Assembly (NCBI GenBank): GCA_016861105.1
Contig: BOKS01000022.1
Location: 1 to 43,309, forward strand
Source: Betaproteobacteria bacterium
GTDB taxonomy: Bacteria; Pseudomonadota; Gammaproteobacteria; Burkholderiales; Casimicrobiaceae
Length of the DNA: 43,309 bases
Direction of reading: 5' to 3'
Shown: piece by piece, positions 25,209 through 33,551 of the stretch
How the letters are laid out: the number at the start of each line of letters is the position of its first letter
Position numbering within the stretch: the stretch's first letter is position 1
Program-made: the position numbers and the translations under genes
The notes under the pieces: generated by a model
Told to the model about the DNA's origin: nothing
Database searches by the model: none
Seen by the model: the letters and a program-made list of their open reading frames with translations, nothing else

Positions 25209-25263
25209 GGCGTGTCTCCTCGACGCGAACGAATGCGGGCGCGTGCTCCCGGGCGCCCGGCCC

Positions 25264-26985
25264 TCACGGCGGCGTGCAGAAGACCGGCCCCTCGACCAGC
25301 CACCCCTCCCCCACCATGTCGCCGATCTCCGTCGCGCTGGTCAGATACCGGTGGTTCGCCTCGCCACCCTTGCCGTCGTTGTACAGCCGCCAGACGACGG
25401 CGAGATCGGGCGGGCACACGCCGACGCCGCTGGGGAGCGCCTGGAACGCGAGGCCTTCGAAGGCCCAGTCCGCATTCGCCTGGACCAGGCCGCATTCGCG
25501 CGCGTCGATGGTGAAGAAGTGCGAGTTCGGACCGCGCCCCGGGGTGCCGAAGAACCGGCACGCCGGCACGCCCGTGGCGACGCCCGGCGACCAGCTCTTG
25601 AAGGCGTAGCCCGTGCGCGTCCAGCCGGGCACGACCTGGCCGGCGTCGAGCATCGCGATCTCGGCGGGCTCGGCGGTCACGAAGTAGTGATCCAGCGAGG
25701 CGTTGTAGTACTCCACCACGATCCTCTCGTCCGCGCGTTCCGCAGCGGGGGCGACGTAGTCGATGCGCAGCACGTCGTCGCCGCCGCCGCGCACGCGCAG
25801 CATGCGATCGAGGCCGGCGCGCGCGCGCCGGTCGTCGCGCACGAACGCGTCGAGCCAGGCGAGCGACCACGTGAAGATGTCGCCCGCGGATGCCTCGTCG
25901 AAGCCGTGCTCGACGCCGGTGAGCGCGACGAGCCCGCGCGACGACGCCAGCCTGTGCAGGCCGTCCTCGACCGGACCGATCGGGGCGGTGACGTCCGCCG
26001 TCCCGCTGATGGCGAGGTAGGGGAGCGTCACGCCGGCCGTGCCGCGGTTGTCCCGTCCGAACGCCGGCAGGATGCGCTGCCCGAAGTAGGGGACGTAGCC
26101 GACCGCGCCGCGCAGCCGCGGATCGAAGCCCACCGCCTTCGACGACAGGGTGATCGAGGTCGTGAGCTCGGCGCCGCCCATCAGCATCATCGTCTCGCCG
26201 CCCTGGCTTGCGCCGAAGCCGCCGATGCGCTCCGGATCCACCCGATCCCTCCAGTGCGGATGCGCCAGGACGACGTCGAGCGCCGCGGACGCCGACAGCG
26301 GCCGGGTCGCCTGCATCGCCGTGTACCGCTCGAAGTTCGCCAGCGACGCGTACACGTCGCGGAGGTCGTCGAGCGACAGCACGGCGTAGCGCGGGTCGCC
26401 GTGGAACGGCGCGACGACGACGTAGCCGTGGGACGCGAAGACCGCGATCGCCTCCAGGTAGTCGTTCGACAGCGGGCTGCCGCCGTAGCCGTGGGAGAAC
26501 ACGAGCAGCGGCCAGCGGCCGCCGGACGCCGGCAGCAGCGGTTCCTGGCTCCCGCGCTGCATGCGCGGGACCACGCGCCCGTTGGGCAGCCCGTAGTCGG
26601 CCCGCGGGTTGGACGCGGTCGTCGGGTAGCACACCAGCAGCACGTACGTGAGCTTCGCGGCGCGCCACGGACCGAACAGCGTCCGGTCGTCGGGCGCGGT
26701 GAAGTGCGCGACGAGCGTGTTGGCCGGGTCGGCGAGCAGGTCGGTGACGTAGCGGGGCGAGCCGTCGGCACGCGGATAGCCTTCCCACGTGAGTTCGACC
26801 GGCTCGCCTGCCGGCAGGCGCGAGAACGCCTGCTCGACGTTGCTGCACGCGACCGGGTGCGGCCCGGCCAGCGGGCGCGGCTCGACCTCCGCCAATGGAT
26901 CCGCGAGCGCGCCGCAGGCGAACGCGGCAAGCGCGGCGCCCGCGGCCAGTGCGCGCAGCGGATTCGGAAACGTGCTCGGTCGCAT
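25264..26985 (-). CDS. Exported alpha/beta hydrolase with C-terminal DUF5648 module (copy 2)
   Basis: A 573-residue paralogue of the next downstream gene, alike along its whole length: signal peptide (1-29, ending GALAD), PHPVACSNVEQAFSRLPAGE matching PYPVACTNVEQDLSRLAPGE, LVFSHGYGGSPLSNDY, nucleophile Ser260 in FGASQGGE, Asp in SGTADVTAP, His in GVEHGFDE. The C-terminal module has VEYYNASLDHYFVTAEPAE, FFGTPGRGPNSHFFTIDARE and WRLYNDGKGGEANHRY. The two proteins differ enough that the duplication is not recent. Both are probably secreted or surface-exposed ester hydrolases. Confidence 0.82.
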   Translation of the reverse strand: MRPSTFPNPLRALAAGAALAAFACGALADPLAEVEPRPLAGPHPVACSNVEQAFSRLPAGEPVELTWEGYPRADGSPRYVTDLLADPANTLVAHFTAPDDRTLFGPWRAAKLTYVLLVCYPTTASNPRADYGLPNGRVVPRMQRGSQEPLLPASGGRWPLLVFSHGYGGSPLSNDYLEAIAVFASHGYVVVAPFHGDPRYAVLSLDDLRDVYASLANFERYTAMQATRPLSASAALDVVLAHPHWRDRVDPERIGGFGASQGGETMMLMGGAELTTSITLSSKAVGFDPRLRGAVGYVPYFGQRILPAFGRDNRGTAGVTLPYLAISGTADVTAPIGPVEDGLHRLASSRGLVALTGVEHGFDEASAGDIFTWSLAWLDAFVRDDRRARAGLDRMLRVRGGGDDVLRIDYVAPAAERADERIVVEYYNASLDHYFVTAEPAEIAMLDAGQVVPGWTRTGYAFKSWSPGVATGVPACRFFGTPGRGPNSHFFTIDARECGLVQANADWAFEGLAFQALPSGVGVCPPDLAVVWRLYNDGKGGEANHRYLTSATEIGDMVGEGWLVEGPVFCTPP

Positions 26986-27045
26986 GTCCCTACGACCACG
27001 CGACCGCGCGGGAAGTGCCCGCGGAGGCCGCGACGCCGCGTGCGC

Positions 27046-28848
27046 TCAGAATTGCTCCGCCGGCACTTCCAGCACGGATTCGCCGCCGTGGACGACCGCG
27101 CGCGACAACCCCGGCGCCTGCGCGAGGATCACCGCAGCGAAGAAGCGCGCGGTCGCGATCTTCGCCCGCATGAACGCTGCGTCGCTCTCCCCCGCCTCGA
27201 GCTTCCGCGCCGCGACCAGCGCGGCGCGCCCGAGCTGCCAGGCCGACGTCGTCACGCCCCACAGCCGGAGGTAGGGGACCGACACCGCGTGCACGGCACG
27301 CGTGTGCGTCGCGAACGACCTGACGACCCAGTCGACGGCCTGCTCGAGGGCGACCACGGCCTCGGACAGGGCGGCGCCGACCGGATGCAGCGACGGGTTC
27401 GCGTCGCCGGCGAGATGCGCCGCGGTCTTCTCGATCTCCGCGATGACGGTCCGCGCCGCCGCGCCGCCGTCGCGCGCCGTCTTGCGGCCCACCAGGTCGT
27501 TCGCCTGGATGCCCGTCGTGCCCTCGTAGATCGTCGTGATGCGCGCGTCGCGCACGTGCTGCGCCGCGCCCGTCTCCTCGACGTAGCCCATGCCGCCGTG
27601 CACCTGCAAGCCGAGCGACACGACCTCCTGCGCGACCTCGGTCGAGTGTCCCTTGACGATCGGGATCATCAGGTCCACGAACGCCTGGTGCCGCTTCCGG
27701 GCCGCGGCATCCGGGTGCCGCCGCGCGTTGTCCATCGCGGCCGCGGTCACGTAGGCGACGGCGCGGGTGGCCTCGACGTGCGAGCGCATCGTCATCAGCA
27801 TCCTGCGCACGTCGGGGTGGTCGATGATCGGGCCGGCCTTCGCCGCCTTGTCGAGTCCCACGGCCTTCCCCTGGACGCGCTCGCGCGCGTAGCCGACCGC
27901 GCGCTGGTAGGCGCGCTCCGCGATGCCCACGCCCTCGAGCCCGACGGAGAAGCGGGCCAGGTTCATCATGATGAACATGTACTCGAGGCCACGGTTCTCC
28001 TCGCCGACGAGAAACCCGGTCGCCCCGCCCTTCTCGCCGTACGCCATCACGCAGGTCGGGCTCGCGTGGATGCCGAGCTTGTGCTCGATCGACGCGCACT
28101 GCACGTCGTTGCGTTCGCCGAGCGAGCCGTCCGCGTCGACCAGGACCTTGGGCACGGCGAACAGCGAGATGCCCTTGACGCCTTCGGGCGCGTCCGGCGT
28201 GCGTGCGAGCACCAGGTGGATGATGTTCGGCGTGTAGTCGTGCTCGCCGTAGGTGATGAAGATCTTGCTGCCGGTCAGCCGATAGGAGCCGTCGGGCTGC
28301 TTCACCGCGCGCGTGCGTACCGCCGCGAGGTCCGAGCCGGCCTGCGGCTCGGTGAGGTTCATCGTCCCCGTCCACTCCCCCGACACCATCTTCGGCAGGA
28401 AGCGCTGCTTCAGCTCGTCGCTGCCGACGAGCTCGAGGGCCTCGATCGCGCCCTGCGTCAGCAGCGGGCAGAGATCGAACGCCATGTTCGACCCGTGCCA
28501 CATCTCCTCCACGGCGGTGGCCACCAGCTGCGGCAGGCCCTGCCCCCCGTAGTGCGGGTTCTTCGTGAGGCCGTTCCAGCCGTTCGCGCAGAAGCGCTCG
28601 TAGGCGTCCTTGAAGCCCTCCGGCGTGCGGACGCTCCCGTCGTCGAGCCGGCGTGCGCCCTCGCGATCGCCGCTGCGGTTGAGCGGGTCCAGGACGTCGG
28701 TGGCGAACTTCGCCGCCTCCTCGAGGATCGCGGCGACGACGTCCGGCGCGGCCTCCTCGAACCCCGGCAGCGAGGCGACCTGCTCGAGGCCGGCCAGGTC
28801 GTTCAGGACGAACTGCATTTCGGCGAGAGGGGCGCGATAGGTGCTCAT
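27046..28848 (-). CDS. Acyl-CoA dehydrogenase, long (about 600-residue) type
   Basis: A 600-residue FAD enzyme that forms the alpha-beta double bond of acyl-CoA and hands electrons to ETF. Motifs: MNLTEPQAGSDLAAVRTRA (FAD/substrate loop), GSKIFITYGEHD, MMNLARFSVGLEGVGIAERA, LQVHGGMGYVEETGAAQHVR near 420-440, and YEGTTGIQANDLVGRK carrying the catalytic Glu. An N-terminal extension (YRAPLAEMQFVLNDLAGLE) and a C-terminal helical domain mark the DmdC/AcdA-like long subfamily. It lies downstream of etfBA with a terminator-like hairpin in the gap, so it probably has its own promoter. Confidence 0.93.
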   Translation of the reverse strand: MSTYRAPLAEMQFVLNDLAGLEQVASLPGFEEAAPDVVAAILEEAAKFATDVLDPLNRSGDREGARRLDDGSVRTPEGFKDAYERFCANGWNGLTKNPHYGGQGLPQLVATAVEEMWHGSNMAFDLCPLLTQGAIEALELVGSDELKQRFLPKMVSGEWTGTMNLTEPQAGSDLAAVRTRAVKQPDGSYRLTGSKIFITYGEHDYTPNIIHLVLARTPDAPEGVKGISLFAVPKVLVDADGSLGERNDVQCASIEHKLGIHASPTCVMAYGEKGGATGFLVGEENRGLEYMFIMMNLARFSVGLEGVGIAERAYQRAVGYARERVQGKAVGLDKAAKAGPIIDHPDVRRMLMTMRSHVEATRAVAYVTAAAMDNARRHPDAAARKRHQAFVDLMIPIVKGHSTEVAQEVVSLGLQVHGGMGYVEETGAAQHVRDARITTIYEGTTGIQANDLVGRKTARDGGAAARTVIAEIEKTAAHLAGDANPSLHPVGAALSEAVVALEQAVDWVVRSFATHTRAVHAVSVPYLRLWGVTTSAWQLGRAALVAARKLEAGESDAAFMRAKIATARFFAAVILAQAPGLSRAVVHGGESVLEVPAEQF

Positions 28849-28881
28849 CGTCGTTCCGGTCGGTGGTGTTGACCGCCTAGG

Positions 28882-28899
28882 CTAGCCCTGCGGGGCTAG
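28882..28899. promoter_or_regulatory. Inverted repeat upstream of the acyl-CoA dehydrogenase
   Basis: CTAGCCC and GGGCTAG form a perfect 7-bp palindrome around TGCG, 34 bp upstream of the ATG at 28848. Its position suits an operator of a regulator of fatty-acid oxidation (TetR-type dimers bind such sites), but no regulator gene is present and this is inference. Confidence 0.35.
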
Positions 28900-28919
28900 A
28901 GGAATGGTACTAAACGAAC

Positions 28920-28943
28920 GCGGGCGCCTCCTCGGGCGCCCGC
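28920..28943 (-). terminator. Rho-independent-like terminator after etfA
   Basis: GCGGGCGCC and GGCGCCCGC form a 9-bp stem with a 6-base loop. On the minus strand it is followed by GTTCGTTTAG, a short T-rich tract. It lies 41 bp after the etfA stop. Confidence 0.6.
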
Positions 28944-28983
28944 ACGCTGCAGGTCGGCGGCGCGCGCGTCCGCGCGCTGCGCG

Positions 28984-29925
28984 TCAGTCGCCGAGCTCGG
29001 CCGTGAGCTGCGGCACGATCTCGAAGAGGTCGCCCACCAGGCCGTAGTCCGCGATCTGGAAGATCGGCGCCTCCGGATCCTTGTTGATCGCGACGATGAC
29101 CTTGCTGTCCTTCATGCCGGCGAGGTGCTGGATCGCACCGGAGATGCCGACGGCGATGTACAGGTCGGGCGCCACGATCTTGCCGGTCTGCCCGACCTGG
29201 TAGTCGTTGGGAACGTACCCTGCATCGACCGCGGCGCGCGATGCACCGACCGCCGCGCCGAGCCGGTCCGCGAGCTTCTCGAGGAGCTTGAAGTTCTCCG
29301 CGCTCGCGAGGGCCCGCCCCCCCGAGACGACGATGCGTGCGGACGCGAGCTCCGGCCGCTCGGACTTCGCGATCTCCTGGCCCACGACGCGCGTCTTGCC
29401 CGTGTCCGCGACCGGTTCGCGGGACTCCACGGAAGCGCTCCCTCCGCTCGCCGCGACCGCCTCGAACGCGGTGGCACGCACCGTGATCACCTTGATGGCG
29501 TCGTTCGACCGCACCGTCGCGAAGACGCTGCCGGCGTAGATGGGGCGCACGAACGTGTCGGGCGACTCGATCGCCGTGATGTCGGAGACCTGCGCGACGT
29601 CCAGCCTGGCGGCGATCCGCGGCGCGACGTTGCGGCCGAATCCCGTCGCCGGCGCGAGGACGTGCGTGTAGCCGCCGGCCTCGACGATGGCCAGCACCTG
29701 CGCCGCCAGGTTCTCGGCGGTCGGCGTCGCGAGGAACGGCGCATCGACGTGCAGGACCTTGGCGACGCCGGCGGCCTGCGCCGCCGCCTGCGCGGCCGGC
29801 GCCGCGTCGTGTCCGGCGACCAGCACGTGGACGTCGCCCCCCAGGCCGGTGGCCGCGCCCACGGTGTTCAGCGTGCCGCTCCTCAGCCCGACGTTGTCGT
29901 GCTCGGCGAGTACGAGAATGCTCAT
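28984..29925 (-). CDS. etfA: Electron transfer flavoprotein alpha subunit
   Basis: A 313-residue FAD-binding subunit of the soluble ETF that collects electrons from acyl-CoA dehydrogenases. The N-terminus [20 protein letters not shown] and the C-terminal FAD-binding signature are typical: [19 protein letters not shown], then [20 protein letters not shown] and [14 protein letters not shown]. Length is normal. It follows etfB with a 46-bp gap and is followed by a hairpin terminator. Confidence 0.97.
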   Translation of the reverse strand: MSILVLAEHDNVGLRSGTLNTVGAATGLGGDVHVLVAGHDAAPAAQAAAQAAGVAKVLHVDAPFLATPTAENLAAQVLAIVEAGGYTHVLAPATGFGRNVAPRIAARLDVAQVSDITAIESPDTFVRPIYAGSVFATVRSNDAIKVITVRATAFEAVAASGGSASVESREPVADTGKTRVVGQEIAKSERPELASARIVVSGGRALASAENFKLLEKLADRLGAAVGASRAAVDAGYVPNDYQVGQTGKIVAPDLYIAVGISGAIQHLAGMKDSKVIVAINKDPEAPIFQIADYGLVGDLFEIVPQLTAELGD

Positions 29926-29971
29926 GCGATCTTTCCGGCGACGCGCCGCGGAAGGCGGCGGTGTGACGTGA

Positions 29972-30724
29972 TCAGGGCAGGATCTTGGCCTCGTCGCGCA
30001 GCTTGGCGACCAGTTCCTTGACGTCGGCGACCTTCCCGCCCCCCTGCCGCCTGGGCGGCTCGGCGACCTTCAGCGTGGCCAGCCGCGGCGCCACGTCGAC
30101 GCCCAGCGCGTCCGGCTTCAGCGTGTCAAGCGGCTTCTTCTTGGCCTTCATGATGTTGGGCAGCGTCGCGTACCGCGGCTCGTTGAGCCGCAGGTCGGCG
30201 GTGACCACCGCCGGCAACGTCATCTCGACGGTCTCGAGGCCCCCGTCCACCTCGCGCTTGACGGTCAGCGTGCCGCCCGCGACGTCGACCTTGGAGGCGA
30301 ACGTCGCCTGCGGCCAGTCCAGCAGTGCCGCCAGCATTTGGCCGACCTGGTTCGCGTCGTCGTCGATCGCCTGCTTGCCGAGGATGACGAGCTGCGGCTG
30401 TTCGCGCTCCACGACGGCCTTGAGGAGCTTGGCGACCGCCAGAGGCTGCAGGTCGACGTCGGTCTCGACGAGGATCGCGCGGTCCGCCCCGATCGCGAGC
30501 GCCGTGCGCAGCGTTTCCTGCGCGGCCGGTAGTCCACACGACACGGCCACGAGCTCGGTCGCGACGCCCTTCTCGCGGAGGCGCACCGCCTCCTCGACCG
30601 CGATCTCGTCGAAGGGGTTCATCGACATCTTGACGTTCGCGGTGTCGACGCCGGAGCCATCGGGCTTGACGCGCACCTTGACGTTGTAGTCGACAACGCG
30701 CTTAACGGGGACAACAACCTTCAT
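29972..30724 (-). CDS. etfB: Electron transfer flavoprotein beta subunit
   Basis: A 250-residue AMP-binding subunit of ETF. It starts [20 protein letters not shown] and contains [19 protein letters not shown], the AMP-site region [20 protein letters not shown], and the ETF-beta signature [20 protein letters not shown], where the Leu-rich docking segment for acyl-CoA dehydrogenases is expected. I start at the ATG at 30724, where the family N-terminus begins; earlier in-frame starts add Arg-rich sequence. It leads the etfBA operon. Confidence 0.97.
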   Translation of the reverse strand: MKVVVPVKRVVDYNVKVRVKPDGSGVDTANVKMSMNPFDEIAVEEAVRLREKGVATELVAVSCGLPAAQETLRTALAIGADRAILVETDVDLQPLAVAKLLKAVVEREQPQLVILGKQAIDDDANQVGQMLAALLDWPQATFASKVDVAGGTLTVKREVDGGLETVEMTLPAVVTADLRLNEPRYATLPNIMKAKKKPLDTLKPDALGVDVAPRLATLKVAEPPRRQGGGKVADVKELVAKLRDEAKILP

Positions 30725-30751
30725 TTCCGCCTCGATCGGTAGTCGCAACGC

Positions 30752-30757
30752 ATTATA
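30752..30757 (-). promoter_or_regulatory. Candidate -10 box for etfBA
   Basis: A perfect TATAAT on the minus strand, 28 bp upstream of the etfB ATG. No good -35 hexamer is visible. Confidence 0.45.
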
Positions 30758-31140
30758 GCCGGTGTGCCGCGAGCGGACCCGGCGGCTCCGCCCAGGCCGG
30801 ATCGCCTGCGGTCCGCTGCACCGCGGGCGGGAAACGGTGCGCCGGCACGCGCGCCGCTCGCGGACCCGTCGCGTCCCGGCCCGCACCTTCGGGCAACGTA
30901 CCCGGCTGTTTTCCGGGTCCTCGTCGGCATCCGACCCCGCACCGCGGCACCCGCGGCAGGCGCCGTGGCGGCGTTGTCCCGCGGCTTTTTTGCGCGGAAT
31001 GGGCGCTCCGCCCCGCGCCACACCGTTGTTCGGCCTCCGACACATGGGATACATTCCTGTTGTAGCGGACACTTAGGCCTAGTCAAGCTGGTACATTGCA
31101 TGCGATCCACCCTTCTCCGTCGGGCAGGCGAGCGACGACC
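30758..31140. other. Intergenic region between etfB and rpfF-like gene
   Basis: No gene was recognised. The half next to the rpfF-like gene is less GC-rich than its surroundings. It holds a possible plus-strand promoter, TTGTTC with GATACA 16 bp further on (about 31025-31052), and the 8-bp palindrome TAGGCCTA near 31075. The open frames across it are Arg/Pro-rich and look like chance. Confidence 0.4.
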
Positions 31141-32112
31141 ATGAACGCCAAGGTGTCCTTTCTCCCTCGTGCACAGTCCGCCCGCCGCCGCGTTGCGATC
31201 GAGCCGACCGGCGACGGCGCAACCTTCGCGTTCTCTCCCCTGCTCGCCGGAGCGTACGACAGCCGGAGCGCCGCGCTGTGGCTTCGGTGGTCGCCCGAAG
31301 GCGTTCCTTGCTTCAGCCTCGACTTGCTCAAGGACCTGGAGCGCGCCAGTCGTGCCGTCGAAGCGTACTTCTCGGGACGGCAGAAGGCGCGCCCCCTTCA
31401 GTACGTCGTCCTCCAGTCCGGCACCACGGGAGCGTTCAGCGTCGGCGGCGACCTTCGCTACTTCCACGAGCTGATCGTCGCAAAGGACCAGGGGCGCCTG
31501 TCCGAGTACGCTCGCACCGCGGTGCACGTGGCGTACAACAACTACGTGGCGCACAACCTGCGAGGCGTGACGACGTTCGCGTTGCTCGAAGGCGATGCGC
31601 TGGGCGGCGGCTTCGAGTGTGCGTTGTCCTGCGATGTCATCGTGGCCGAGGACCACGTGAAGGCCGGATTTCCGGAGATCCTCTTCAACATGTTTCCGGG
31701 CATGGGCGGCATGAGCTTCCTCGCGCGCCGCGTCGACCGCGCGGTGGCGCGGGAGATGGTGCGCAGCGGCCGCCAGTACACGGCTTCGGAACTCCACGAG
31801 GTGGGCGCGGTCGACCACGTCGTGAGGCGCGGCGGAGGACGCGACGCCGTCGAGCGGATCGTGACGGATCGCAAGCACCTCGCCGCCGGCCATGCCGCCG
31901 TCAACGCGGCGGAACGACTGATTCGCCCGATCACCCGACAGGAACTGCTCGACGTCGCAACGCTCTGGGTCGACTGTGCGATGCAGCTTCCGGAGCGCGG
32001 CCTCAACTGGATGCAGCGACTCAGCTCGCGACAGCGACAAGTGTTCGGCAACGATCCCGACGTCGGGAACGGTCAAGCCGATCGGACGGTGGCCACTGCC
32101 GCGACCGCATGA
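31141..32112 (+). CDS. rpfF: RpfF-like crotonase (DSF synthase family)
   Basis: A 323-residue crotonase-fold enzyme. RpfF makes the diffusible signal factor cis-2-unsaturated fatty acids from acyl-ACP by combined thioesterase and dehydratase action. The catalytic block is almost textbook: LLEGDALGGGFECALSCDVI with Glu159, then GFPEILFNMFPGMGGMSFLA with Glu179, 20 residues apart as in Xanthomonas RpfF. SFLARRVDRAVAREMVRSGR also matches that subfamily. The N-terminal 60 residues and C-terminal 30 are less alike. I start at the ATG at 31141; a GTG/ATG-type start further up (31096) is possible but adds residues without support. It overlaps the ketoacyl synthase gene by 4 bp (ATGA). The sensor and turnover genes rpfC, rpfG and rpfB are not in the window. 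Confidence 0.85.
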   Translation: MNAKVSFLPRAQSARRRVAIEPTGDGATFAFSPLLAGAYDSRSAALWLRWSPEGVPCFSLDLLKDLERASRAVEAYFSGRQKARPLQYVVLQSGTTGAFSVGGDLRYFHELIVAKDQGRLSEYARTAVHVAYNNYVAHNLRGVTTFALLEGDALGGGFECALSCDVIVAEDHVKAGFPEILFNMFPGMGGMSFLARRVDRAVAREMVRSGRQYTASELHEVGAVDHVVRRGGGRDAVERIVTDRKHLAAGHAAVNAAERLIRPITRQELLDVATLWVDCAMQLPERGLNWMQRLSSRQRQVFGNDPDVGNGQADRTVATAATA

Positions 32113-33347
32113 GTCGCCGGCGCGTCGCCGTCACCGGCCTGGGACTCGTCACCCCTCACGGCACCGATCCAGCCGCAGTCTTCGGCGCGCTGTTCGAAGG
32201 ACGGTCGGCGATCAGGGCGTTCAGTCGTCACACCGAGGCCGGCCGATTCGACGCGATCGGCGCGTGCATCGACGCCTCGTCGTGGGACGCCATTCCGAAG
32301 GAGTTGCTCGCGACGACCGACCGGTGCGGCGCGCTCGCCCTGGCTGCGGCGGAATCTGCCATCGCCGACGCCCGTCTCGATCTGCCCGCCGAGGACACCG
32401 ATCGACTCGGTGTCAGCATCGGAACCTCGCTGGGAGGAGCGCTCAGCCAGGAGTCGGCGTACGCTCAACTGTTCGCCGACCCTGCATCGCGGCTTTCCCC
32501 GTTCACGCTGGTCCGGGTGATGTACAACGGACCGGCGGCCCACCTGGGGATGCGGTATCGGCTCGCGGGGCCGAACCTCACGCACTCGGAAACCTGCGCG
32601 AGTTCCGCGGTCGCCATCGGAGAGGCCGCCCGGAAGATCCAGCATGGGGAAGCGGACGTCATGCTGGCCGGCGGGACCGAGGCGCCATTCGCCTTCGTCT
32701 CCGTCAAGGCCTGGGCGGCGCTCCACGTGCTCGCGCCTGCGCGGCAGGAGAACGTCGCCGCGACCTGCCGCCCCTTCAGCAGGGACCGCAACGGAACCGT
32801 CCTGGGCGAGGGCGCTGCCGTTCTCGTTCTCGAGGAATGGTCGCGCGCGCGCTCGCGGAACGCGCAGATCTACGCCGAGGTCCTCGGCTACGCGGTGGTC
32901 AACGATCCGCACCACCTGACACAGCCGTCGGTCCGCGCGCAGGCCCATGCGATGTCCGCTGCACTGTCCGATGCCGCGCTGGATGCGCCGCGCGTCGATT
33001 ACATCAATGCCCACGGGACTGCGACGCGCCGAAACGACGAGACCGAAACCGCGGCCATCAAGCAGGTTCTGGGCGCGCACGCGCATCGCGTGGCAGTCAG
33101 CTCGACCAAGTCCATGCACGGTCACCTGGTCGGCGCTGCGGGGGCACTGGAGGCTCTCGTCACGGTGCTGGCGCTCCACAACCAGAGCCTGCCGCCCACT
33201 GCGCACCTGGACGTGCCCGATCCCGCGCTCGATCTCGATTACGTCCCGACGACCGGACGGCGCTCGCGCGTCCACCATGCGATGAGCAATTCGTTCGCCG
33301 TCGGCGGCACGGCCGCGACGCTCGTGTTCCGCCGGGCCGACACCTGA
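32109..33347 (+). CDS. Beta-ketoacyl synthase, KAS II/FabF-like
   Basis: A 412-residue condensing enzyme that extends an acyl thioester by two carbons from malonyl-ACP. The start RRVAVTGLGLVTPHGTDP is typical. The active-site triad is complete: Cys163 in SETCASSAVAIGEA, His302 in INAHGTATRRNDETE and His337 in SSTKSMHGHLVGAAG. The C-terminus NSFAVGGTAATLVF is that of FabF. It is probably not the housekeeping FabF, since no fab genes or acpP are nearby and its Cys context (ETCASS rather than TACAT/TACAS) differs. Its ATG overlaps the rpfF-like stop, so the two are translated together, suggesting it supplies or modifies the acyl chain used by the crotonase. Confidence 0.88.
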   Translation: MSRRRVAVTGLGLVTPHGTDPAAVFGALFEGRSAIRAFSRHTEAGRFDAIGACIDASSWDAIPKELLATTDRCGALALAAAESAIADARLDLPAEDTDRLGVSIGTSLGGALSQESAYAQLFADPASRLSPFTLVRVMYNGPAAHLGMRYRLAGPNLTHSETCASSAVAIGEAARKIQHGEADVMLAGGTEAPFAFVSVKAWAALHVLAPARQENVAATCRPFSRDRNGTVLGEGAAVLVLEEWSRARSRNAQIYAEVLGYAVVNDPHHLTQPSVRAQAHAMSAALSDAALDAPRVDYINAHGTATRRNDETETAAIKQVLGAHAHRVAVSSTKSMHGHLVGAAGALEALVTVLALHNQSLPPTAHLDVPDPALDLDYVPTTGRRSRVHHAMSNSFAVGGTAATLVFRRADT

Positions 33348-33402
33348 TAGGCGTGAATCGTCGAGCGCTCGGTTCGGCGAGGCGTGTCCGCACGGCAGCC
33401 GT

Positions 33403-33424
33403 CGTCCCGGCACAAGCGGGGACG
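33403..33424. repeat. REP-like palindrome
   Basis: CGTCCCGGC and GCGGGGACG form an inverted repeat with one mismatch around ACAA. It resembles the short dispersed palindromes common in betaproteobacterial intergenic DNA, and lies 56 bp after the ketoacyl synthase stop where it may also act as a transcript end. No second copy was seen in the window. Confidence 0.4.
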
Positions 33425-33551
33425 AAGCGACTGTTCGCGGAACGCCGGAGCGACGAGGAACAACTCGCCGGGCCGACGTCTTCGCTGGAGCGACGACGCA
33501 GCTACGCAGGCGAGGCACGCGAGACGCGGACAACGTCCTTCAGTTCCGCCC

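Noticed and set aside
30762..31076. Possible small gene between etfB and the rpfF-like gene
   Set aside because: Arg/Pro-rich, no ribosome binding site, no recognisable motif; overlaps likely promoter sequences.
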